Position numbers and translations under genes: made by a program
Part shown: piece by piece, positions 1-5,631 of the stretch
How positions within the stretch are numbered: position 1 is the first letter of the stretch
How the letters are laid out: each line of letters starts with the position of its first letter
DNA from: Methanomicrobiales archaeon
Lineage (GTDB): Archaea; Halobacteriota; Methanomicrobia; Methanomicrobiales; Methanoculleaceae
DNA: 7,334 nucleotides
Direction: 5' to 3'
Assembly (NCBI GenBank): GCA_012511245.1
Contig: JAAZGM010000063.1
Span: forward strand, 1 to 7,334
The notes under the pieces: generated by a model
What the model saw: only the letters and a program-made list of their open reading frames with translations
Told to the model about the DNA's origin: nothing
Databases searched by the model: none

Positions 1-13
1 AGGGCGGCCGGCC

Positions 14-1135
14 CTACACCGTCCGGATGAGCCCTGCGAGGTACCGCCCGACCTCGCTCGTCTTCCTCGCGCCGCCCATGTCCCGGGTCACGTAGCCGTC
101 GAGGATGCTTCGCTCGATCGCACGGAGAACGGCCGCCGCCGCCTCGTGCTCGCCGAGATGGTCGAGGAGCATCGAGCCCGCCCATACGGTCGCAAGCGGA
201 TTTGCGACGTCCTGACCGCGGTACTTCGGTGCGGAGCCATGGATCGGCTCGAACATCGATGTGCCCGCGGGGTTGATGTTCCCGCCGGGGGCAAGTCCGA
301 GCCCGCCCTGGATCATCGCCCCGAGGTCGGTGATGATGTCGCCGAACATGTTCGGGGTGACGACGACGTCGAACCACTCGGGGTTCTTCACGAACCACAT
401 CGTGACGGCGTCGACGAAGTTGAACTCCGTTGCAACGCCCGGGTACCCGGCGGCGACCTCTGTGAAGACGTCGCGCCAGAGGCCGTAGACGTCGGAGAGG
501 ACGTTTGCCTTGTCGACCGACGTGACCCTCTTCTCCCGCTGCACGGCGAGGTCGAAGGCGTAGCGGATCGCCCGCTCCGCACCCGCCCGGGTGACGACGC
601 CGATCTGGTAGGCGAGCTCTTCAGCGTCGGTCTCGACGTCGAGGCCGAATTTAACATTGTATATATCGCGGACGACCTCGAGGGTCTTTTCCTCGCGCTT
701 CCCGGCAAACCGGGAGCCGATACCGACGTAGAAGTCCTCGGTGTTCTCCCGGACGACGACAAAGTCGATATCTTCGGGGCGCTTGTTCGCGAGCGGCGTC
801 GCCACACCGTCGAGGAGTTTGATCGGCCTGAGGTTGATGAACTGGTCGAAGTGGAACCGGATCGCAAGCAGGATGCCTTTCTCCAGGACTCCAGGCTTCA
901 CCCGGTCGTCGCCGATGGCGCCGAAGTAGATCGCGGAGAACTTCGAGAGTTCACGGATATCCTCCTCGGTCAGGAGTTCGCCGGTCGCGAGATAGCGCTC
1001 CGCCCCGATATCGAACTCCTCCCACGCGATATCGAACCCGTAACGCTCGCCCGCGGCATCGATGACCTCTCTTCCTGCGGCGACGATCTCGGGGCCGATC
1101 CCGTCCCCGCCGATCGCGGCTACTCGGTGCTGCAC
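14..1135 (-). CDS. leuB: 3-isopropylmalate dehydrogenase (LeuB-like beta-decarboxylating dehydrogenase)
   Basis: Predicted cytoplasmic enzyme of 373 residues that oxidatively decarboxylates 3-isopropylmalate to the leucine precursor 4-methyl-2-oxopentanoate; homologues also take 3-methylmalate (isoleucine route). Seen: N-terminal GDGIGPE (residues 10-16), substrate arginines R93, R103 (NLRP) and R129 (RENTED), catalytic Y136 and K209 (VDKANV), metal aspartates D242, D266 and D270 (FGDIITDL). L89-L90 occupy the hydrophobic gamma-substituent positions of isopropylmalate dehydrogenases rather than the Ser/Asn of isocitrate dehydrogenase. Oddities: the adenosine-binding motif reads HGSAPKYRGQD (299-309), with Lys-Tyr as in NADP-dependent isocitrate dehydrogenase; and residues about 141-178 are longer than in the compact actinobacterial LeuB. 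The start is GTG, supported by GAGGTGA 4 nt upstream, and overlaps leuD by 16 bp. Last visible gene of leuCDB. Alternatives: homoisocitrate or tartrate-type dehydrogenase of the same family; family assignment is firm, exact substrate less so. Confidence 0.88.
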   Translation of the reverse strand: MQHRVAAIGGDGIGPEIVAAGREVIDAAGERYGFDIAWEEFDIGAERYLATGELLTEEDIRELSKFSAIYFGAIGDDRVKPGVLEKGILLAIRFHFDQFINLRPIKLLDGVATPLANKRPEDIDFVVVRENTEDFYVGIGSRFAGKREEKTLEVVRDIYNVKFGLDVETDAEELAYQIGVVTRAGAERAIRYAFDLAVQREKRVTSVDKANVLSDVYGLWRDVFTEVAAGYPGVATEFNFVDAVTMWFVKNPEWFDVVVTPNMFGDIITDLGAMIQGGLGLAPGGNINPAGTSMFEPIHGSAPKYRGQDVANPLATVWAGSMLLDHLGEHEAAAAVLRAIERSILDGYVTRDMGGARKTSEVGRYLAGLIRTV

Positions 1136-1611
1136 GTCTTCACCTCATCGAGATCCTTCGCGTAGGCCACAAGCCCGCCGGCATCGACGATCTCCTTCAT
1201 GAACCCGGGGACCGGCTCGATGGGGAACCGATCTCTGCCCACCTCGATGTAGCCTCCGGCGATATCCACCGTCACGGCGTCGCCGTCCCTGATGGCGTCT
1301 GCCCCGGCAAAGACCAGCGGCAGGAGCCCCGTGTTCACGGCATTCCGGTAGAAGATCCGCGCAAACGACTTCGCGACAACGACCTTCACCCCGGCGCCGA
1401 GGAGCGCGAGCGGCGCGTGCTCGCGGGACGAACCGCACCCGAAGTTGGTGCCGCCGACGACGATGTCGCCGTCCTGCACCTCTTTTGCAAACTCATCCCG
1501 TGTCCCCTCGAACGCGTGTTTCGCCAGTTCCGCCGGGTCGTAGATCGTGAGGAACCGCCCCGGTATGATTGCATCCGTATCGACATCGTCGCCGAACTTC
1601 CAGACTCGCAT
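1120..1611 (-). CDS. leuD: 3-isopropylmalate dehydratase small subunit
   Basis: Small (swivel-domain) subunit of a two-subunit aconitase-family hydro-lyase, 163 residues, the usual size for archaeal LeuD/HacB proteins. With LeuC it isomerises 2-isopropylmalate to 3-isopropylmalate through an unsaturated intermediate; (R)-citramalate is a plausible second substrate. Seen: KFGDDVDTDAIIPGRFL (residues 5-21), NFGCGSSREHAP (56-67) and SFARIFYRNAVN (82-93), all family hallmarks. The substrate-specificity loop reads F20-L-T-I-Y-D-P26, lacking the Arg-Thr pair that marks methanogen homoaconitase (AksE/HacB), so an isopropylmalate-type role is favoured by inference. The ATG start is preceded by a strong GGGAGGTG site lying inside the last codons of leuC, with a 3-bp intergenic gap; the 3' end overlaps leuB by 16 bp, so translation of all three genes is probably coupled. 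Alternative: homoaconitase small subunit for coenzyme B. Confidence 0.9.
   Translation of the reverse strand: MRVWKFGDDVDTDAIIPGRFLTIYDPAELAKHAFEGTRDEFAKEVQDGDIVVGGTNFGCGSSREHAPLALLGAGVKVVVAKSFARIFYRNAVNTGLLPLVFAGADAIRDGDAVTVDIAGGYIEVGRDRFPIEPVPGFMKEIVDAGGLVAYAKDLDEVKTCSTE
1140..1146 (-). promoter_or_regulatory. Ribosome binding site of leuB
   Basis: On the minus strand GAGGTGA lies 4 nt before the GTG codon at 1135. It matches the archaeal 16S anti-Shine-Dalgarno well and is what decides the GTG start. It lies inside the 3' end of leuD, so ribosomes finishing leuD pass over it. Confidence 0.75.
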
Positions 1612-1614
1612 GGT

Positions 1615-2868
1615 TCACACCTCCCTCGGGTCGGTGATCTCGCCGTAGAGGGCGCTTGCCGCCGCCGTCGCCGGCGAGGAGAGGTAGACCGACGCCTGAG
1701 CGCTCCCCTGCCTCCCCCGGAAGTTTCGGTTCGACGTTGAGAGCGAGACCTCCCCCGGAGCAAGGAGGCCGAACGCCCCGCCCATACAGGGGCCGCAGCA
1801 GGGCGCTTCCACGAGTGCGCCCGCCTCGACGAACCGCTCGATCAGCCCCCCGCGGAGGGTCTTGAGGTACTCCGTCCGCGAGGCGGGGATGACGATCACC
1901 CGAACCCCGTCCGCGAAACGATCGGCGTTCCCGAGCACCTCCGCCGCCTCGGCGATGTCCTCGTAGCGCCCGTTCGTGCAGGAGCCGATGAAGACCTGGT
2001 CGACCTTCGTCCCCGCGACCTCCGTCACGTCCACGACGTTGTCGACGTTGTGCGGGACGGCGACCTGTGGCGCGAGGTCGGTGACGTCGTAGTCCCGCCG
2101 CTCCGCGTATGCCGCATCCGTATCGCCCGCGAGGTCGAACGGCTCGATATCGCGCCGGGCGGCGACGTAGTCCCAGGTGGCCGCATCCACCTCGACGATC
2201 CCGGCCTTCGCCCCCATCTCGATCGCCATGTTCGCACAGGTCATCCGGCCCGCCATATTCATCTCGTGCATCGCCCGACCGGCGAACTCGAGCGCCATAT
2301 AGGTCGCCCCGTCGGCACCGATGTCGCCGGCAAGAGAGAGGATAAGGTCTTTTGGGCCGACCCGCCGGCCGAACGCCCCCTCGACCTCGATCCGGATGCT
2401 CTCGGGCACCCGGAAGTAGAGCGCCCCGAACTTCAGGACGAACCCCATATCGGTCGAACCGATCCCGGTCGCAAACGCTCCCGCCGCACCGTATGTGCAG
2501 GTGTGCGAGTCGGTCCCGACGATGATCTCGCCCGGCGCCGCCCGCCCCTTCTCCATCACGACCTGGTGGCAGACACCCTCGTGGAGGTCGTAGTTGTGGA
2601 TCCCCTGCTCTTTTGCGAACTCCCGCATAAAAACGTGGTTCTCGGCGGCGGGTATCGAGTCGGCGGGTACCTGGTGGTCGAAGAGCATGATGATCCGTTC
2701 GGGATCATAGACGCGTTCTCCACCCATCTCGCGAAAGACCCTGACCGCAAGCGGGCCGGTGATATCGTGGATCATCGCTGCATCCACCGGTGCCATCACC
2801 ACCTCTCCCGCGCGGACGGGTCTCCCGCACCGCTGCGAAAATACCTTCTCTGCGATAGTCGCCGACAT
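1615..2868 (-). CDS. leuC: 3-isopropylmalate dehydratase large subunit
   Basis: Large, [4Fe-4S]-carrying subunit of the isomerase whose small subunit is encoded immediately downstream. From the chosen ATG it has 417 residues, the size of the compact archaeal LeuC/HacA class. Seen: FDHQVPADSIPAAEN (residues 63-77), VGTDSHTCTYGAAGAFATG (117-135), IGSCTNGR (294-301) with cluster ligand C297, CCGPCMGG (357-364) with ligands C358 and C361, and STSNRNFRGRQGS (377-389). The start was set at the methionine of MSATIAEKVF because family similarity begins there; an in-frame ATG 96 bp upstream would add 32 residues of arginine/proline-rich sequence that looks like translated promoter DNA. No Shine-Dalgarno sequence precedes the chosen start, unlike leuD and leuB, suggesting a short or absent mRNA leader. 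First gene of leuCDB, divergent from mutS. Isopropylmalate versus homoaconitate use cannot be settled from this subunit. Confidence 0.92.
   Translation of the reverse strand: MSATIAEKVFSQRCGRPVRAGEVVMAPVDAAMIHDITGPLAVRVFREMGGERVYDPERIIMLFDHQVPADSIPAAENHVFMREFAKEQGIHNYDLHEGVCHQVVMEKGRAAPGEIIVGTDSHTCTYGAAGAFATGIGSTDMGFVLKFGALYFRVPESIRIEVEGAFGRRVGPKDLILSLAGDIGADGATYMALEFAGRAMHEMNMAGRMTCANMAIEMGAKAGIVEVDAATWDYVAARRDIEPFDLAGDTDAAYAERRDYDVTDLAPQVAVPHNVDNVVDVTEVAGTKVDQVFIGSCTNGRYEDIAEAAEVLGNADRFADGVRVIVIPASRTEYLKTLRGGLIERFVEAGALVEAPCCGPCMGGAFGLLAPGEVSLSTSNRNFRGRQGSAQASVYLSSPATAAASALYGEITDPREV
1618..1625 (-). promoter_or_regulatory. Ribosome binding site of leuD
   Basis: Minus-strand GGGAGGTG, a near-perfect archaeal Shine-Dalgarno sequence, lies 6 nt before the leuD ATG. 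Most of it forms the Arg-Glu-Val codons that end leuC, and its final G overlaps neither the stop nor the start, leaving room for termination-reinitiation coupling between the two isomerase subunits. Confidence 0.8.
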
Positions 2869-2893
2869 ATAGTATCGTGTTCTGGTACGCGTT

Positions 2894-2926
2894 CCGGACG
2901 TATCTAACTTGCCCGGACACGTCCGG
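2894..2926. repeat. CCGGAC repeats bracketing the leuC TATA-like box (possible operator)
   Basis: Positions 2913-2926 read CCGGAC-AC-GTCCGG, an inverted repeat with perfect 6-bp arms. A third copy of CCGGAC lies at 2894-2899, in direct orientation 19 bp from the left arm. The palindrome and the single copy lie on opposite sides of the TATA-like element at 2900-2907, a placement expected for a regulator that controls access of TBP/TFB. GC-rich words recur by chance in this genome, so confidence is limited. Confidence 0.35.
2900..2907 (-). promoter_or_regulatory. Candidate TATA box (box A) of leuC
   Basis: Read on the minus strand this is TTAGATAC, a moderate match to the archaeal box A consensus. 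Its centre is about 35 nt from the leuC ATG. With the usual archaeal spacing of about 25 nt, transcription would begin near 2878-2880 and leave a leader of only about 10-12 nt, consistent with the missing Shine-Dalgarno site. This is inference from position and base composition. Confidence 0.35.
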
Positions 2927-2978
2927 TGGTGCGGAGGATCGGGGCTTTTTCCAGCCGATTTCACGGGACATCATCCTT

Positions 2979-2994
2979 ATGTGGCCACATGTGG
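2979..2994. repeat. Overlapping palindromes upstream of mutS
   Basis: The sequence ATGTGG-CCAC-ATGTGG contains a perfect 12-bp palindrome ATGTGGCCACAT (2979-2990) and an overlapping perfect 10-bp palindrome CCACATGTGG (2985-2994). Equivalently, ATGTGG is directly repeated with a 10-bp period, one helical turn. It ends 18 nt before the mutS ATG. The palindromes have no loop, so a protein-binding site is more likely than an RNA hairpin. Confidence 0.4.
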
Positions 2995-3001
2995 ATTCTA
3001 T

Positions 3002-3007
3002 AAGGAG
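3002..3007 (+). promoter_or_regulatory. Ribosome binding site of mutS
   Basis: AAGGAG lies 5 nt before the ATG at 3013, good spacing and complementarity to the archaeal 16S 3' end. It supports the chosen mutS start. Confidence 0.75.
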
Positions 3008-3012
3008 AAGCG

Positions 3013-5631
3013 ATGACCGACGGACCAACCCCGGCGATGCGACAGTATTACTCGGTGAAGAACCGTCACCCCGACGCTGTCCTCCTCTTCCAGATGGGAG
3101 ACTTTTACGAGACGTTCGGCGAGGATGCCGTCCTGGTGGCCCGTGAACTCGACATCACCCTGACAGCCCGGGGCAAGGATAAAAACGGCGAGCGGATGCC
3201 GCTTGCAGGCGTCCCCCTCCACGCCGCCGACGGCTACATCGCCCGCCTGGTGGCGAAGGGCTACCGGGTGGTGATCTGCGATCAGGTGGAGGATCCAAAG
3301 ACTGCAAAAGGAGTCGTGAAGCGGGATGTCACGCGGGTAATCACCCCCGGAACGCTGATCGACTCCCAGATGCTCGGTTCACCCGGCGCCCACTACCTGA
3401 TGACGGTCGCCCCCGGCAAGAAAGAGGTCTTCGGCCTTGCGTTCCTCGACGTCTCGACCGGCGAGTTCTTCGTCTCCACAGGGAGCGGCGAGCGCAACTA
3501 TGCCGATATCGTCTCGGAGGCCGTCAGGTACCGCCCGGCAGAGGCGGTTCTCCCCGAGAGCCTCAGCAGCACGCTCGCCGCCCGCCTCGAATCCCTCGGG
3601 ATGACGGTGAGCCGCTACCGCGACGACGCCTTTGACCCGGATGCGGCATACTCATACCTCTGCGGACAGTTCGGGACGGCGACGCTCGACGGTTATGGGT
3701 GTGTCGAGATACCCGGGGCGGTCGCCGCCGCCGGAGCAGCGCTCCTCTACGCCCGGGAGACACAACAGTCGTCCCTTACCCACATATCCGGGCTCTCGAC
3801 ACGGGTTCCATCGGAGACCATGCTGCTCGATGCGATCACCCTCAGGAATCTTGAGATCACGACGGGCATCCGGGGAGAGAGCGGTGCAACCACCCTCCTA
3901 TCCGCGCTCGACGTCACGGAGACGCCGATGGGGAGCCGGACGATGCGGTCGTTTCTGATCGCGCCCCTGCTCGGGAAGGAGGCGATCGAGGCGCGACTCG
4001 ATGCGGTCGAGTGGTTCGTCGACCACGCGCTTGAGAGGCAGGAACTTCGTGCCGCCCTCGATGACTTCGCCGACACCGAACGTATCGCGGGAAGGATCGC
4101 CTACGGGAATGCCGGTCCCCGGGATCTTGCGACGCTCCGGGACTCGCTCACCGTCATCCCGGACGTAAAGGCGCTCTTCCCCGACGACGCTCCCGCCCTC
4201 ATCCGTGAGGCTCTCGATGCGATGGGCGAGCATGTCCACGTCGCCGACCTCATCGGCCGGGCGATCGTCGACGATCCGCCGGCACTCTCGAAATCCGGCG
4301 GCATGATCCGGGAGGGGTTCAACGCGAAACTCGACGAACTCCGGCACCTTGCGACGACCGGGAAGGACTGGATCGCGGAGTTCCAGCAGCAGGAGAGGGA
4401 GAGAACCGGGATCAAGTCGCTCAAGGTCGGCTACAACCGGATCTTCGGCTACTACATCGAGGTGACGAAACCGAACCTTCCCCTGGTGCCGCCGGAGTAC
4501 GAGCGGCGGCAGACGACCGCGAACGGCGAGCGCTACACGATACCCGAACTCCGGGAGAAGGAGGCGATGATCGCGACCGCGGAAGAGCGCCTTACCGCGC
4601 TCGAAGCGGAGATCTACGCCGAACTCGTCCGGACGCTCGCGGTGGAGGTCGCCGATCTCCAGGCGACCGCCCGGGCGGTGGGGCTCCTCGACGTCTACGC
4701 GGCGCTTGCCGGGGTCGCCGCCCGTTACGGGTATTCCCGCCCCGCGATCGAGGAGAGCGGCCGGATCGTCATCCGCGACGGCCGCCACCCGGTCGTAGAG
4801 CGCCACCTCCCCGTCCCGTTCGTCCCGAACGACACCGATCTCGACAGCGCGGCCGACCAGATCATGATCATCACCGGCGCGAACATGGCGGGCAAGTCCA
4901 CTTACATGCGGGCGGTGGCGCTCTGCTGTATCATGGCCCAGATGGGGAGTTTCGTCCCGGCCCGGCATGCCGCCGTCGGGATCGTGGACCGGGTCTTCAC
5001 CCGGGTCGGGGCGTTCGACGACCTCGCCTCCGGGCAGTCGACGTTCATGGTTGAGATGCTCGAACTCGCGAATATCCTGAACAACGCGACATCGAGAAGT
5101 CTCGTCATCCTCGACGAGATCGGGCGTGGGACGAGCACGCTCGACGGATGCTCGATTGCCCGGGCAGTGGTGGAGTTCCTGCACGGGAAGGCGGCTTGCG
5201 GGCCGCGAACCCTCTTCGCGACCCACTTCCACGACCTGATCGACCTCGAAGGCGCCCTCAAACGGGTGAAGAACTTCCACTTCGCGGTGAAGGATACGGG
5301 GGCGGATGTCGTGTTCCTCCGTAAGATCATCCCCGGTGCGACCGACCGGAGTTACGGCGTCCACGTCGCCCACCTCGCCGGCATCCCGAAGAAGGTGACC
5401 GACCGGGCGATGGAACTCCTCAAAGAAGCCTCGGTGCGGGAACTCCCCACCGGGGTGCGGGCTCCTCGCTACACCCAGATGCTCCTCGTCGATCCCGGCG
5501 AAGGGGTCGTCGCGGAGAACCCGGCGGTCGGGGAACTCAAGAGGCTCAACCCGGACGAGATGACCCCGATCGAGGCGCTGAACGCCCTTTCCAGGCTTCA
5601 GAGGCTCGCAAACGGAGAGCGGGAGCGATGA
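3013..5631 (+). CDS. mutS: DNA mismatch repair protein MutS
   Basis: Full-length MutS1, 872 residues, which scans duplex DNA for mispairs and small loops and recruits MutL in an ATP-dependent way. Seen in order: mismatch-reading domain with the F-x-E motif GDFYETF (F31, E33); connector domain to about residue 255; core/lever and clamp (about 260-560), including KVGYNRIFGYYIEVTK (471-486); ABC-type ATPase with Walker A GANMAGKST (622-630), GQSTFMVEM (674-682), Walker B LVILDEIGRGTSTLDG (697-712) and ATHFHDL (736-742); and a C-terminal helix region ending MTPIEALNALSRLQRL (850-865). All key residues look intact; Walker A has Ala where GPNM is common. QMLLV (822-826) lies where bacterial MutS carries a sliding-clamp motif. 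The start is backed by AAGGAG and by N-terminal family similarity (TPAMRQYYSVK). It overlaps mutL by 4 bp. MutS1 in a methanogen is known and generally thought to be of bacterial origin. Confidence 0.97.
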   Translation: MTDGPTPAMRQYYSVKNRHPDAVLLFQMGDFYETFGEDAVLVARELDITLTARGKDKNGERMPLAGVPLHAADGYIARLVAKGYRVVICDQVEDPKTAKGVVKRDVTRVITPGTLIDSQMLGSPGAHYLMTVAPGKKEVFGLAFLDVSTGEFFVSTGSGERNYADIVSEAVRYRPAEAVLPESLSSTLAARLESLGMTVSRYRDDAFDPDAAYSYLCGQFGTATLDGYGCVEIPGAVAAAGAALLYARETQQSSLTHISGLSTRVPSETMLLDAITLRNLEITTGIRGESGATTLLSALDVTETPMGSRTMRSFLIAPLLGKEAIEARLDAVEWFVDHALERQELRAALDDFADTERIAGRIAYGNAGPRDLATLRDSLTVIPDVKALFPDDAPALIREALDAMGEHVHVADLIGRAIVDDPPALSKSGGMIREGFNAKLDELRHLATTGKDWIAEFQQQERERTGIKSLKVGYNRIFGYYIEVTKPNLPLVPPEYERRQTTANGERYTIPELREKEAMIATAEERLTALEAEIYAELVRTLAVEVADLQATARAVGLLDVYAALAGVAARYGYSRPAIEESGRIVIRDGRHPVVERHLPVPFVPNDTDLDSAADQIMIITGANMAGKSTYMRAVALCCIMAQMGSFVPARHAAVGIVDRVFTRVGAFDDLASGQSTFMVEMLELANILNNATSRSLVILDEIGRGTSTLDGCSIARAVVEFLHGKAACGPRTLFATHFHDLIDLEGALKRVKNFHFAVKDTGADVVFLRKIIPGATDRSYGVHVAHLAGIPKKVTDRAMELLKEASVRELPTGVRAPRYTQMLLVDPGEGVVAENPAVGELKRLNPDEMTPIEALNALSRLQRLANGERER

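Larger units (their letters stand above)
2869..3012. promoter_or_regulatory. Divergent leuC / mutS intergenic region
   Basis: This 144-bp gap is the only non-coding stretch in the window and must carry the start signals of both gene groups unless either is transcribed from elsewhere. On the leuC side it holds a TATA-like element bracketed by CCGGAC repeats. On the mutS side it holds a compound palindrome and a ribosome binding site. A short T-run (2946-2950) lies mid-region. I could not assign a convincing TATA box for mutS: CTTATG (2977-2982) and CTATAAG (2998-3004) are A/T-richer but sit too close to the ribosome binding site for a leadered transcript. Confidence 0.75.

Noticed and set aside
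2..14. GC-rich hairpin (GGGC-GGCCG-GCCC, with GGCCGGCC palindrome) just after the leuB stop as terminator
   Set aside because: The stem is only 4 bp, no T-run can be seen because the window ends, and archaeal terminators usually rely on T-tracts rather than hairpins.
146..1165. 339-codon open frame on the plus strand opposite leuB
   Set aside because: It mirrors leuB codon structure in a GC-rich gene, has no recognisable domain or ribosome binding site, and leuB has all catalytic residues.
2050..2907. 285-codon plus-strand frame opposite leuC
   Set aside because: Low-complexity charged product without family resemblance, running into the promoter region; leuC on the other strand is complete.
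2869..2964. 32-residue N-terminal extension of leuC from an upstream in-frame ATG
   Set aside because: The added residues are Arg/Thr/Pro-rich, resemble no LeuC N-terminus, and the stretch contains the candidate promoter. Family similarity begins at MSATIAEK.
4876..4902. Walker A of MutS reading GANMAGKST instead of GPNMGGKST as a defect
   Set aside because: The Gly-Lys-Ser-Thr core is intact and I recall Ala variants at these two positions in normal MutS proteins.
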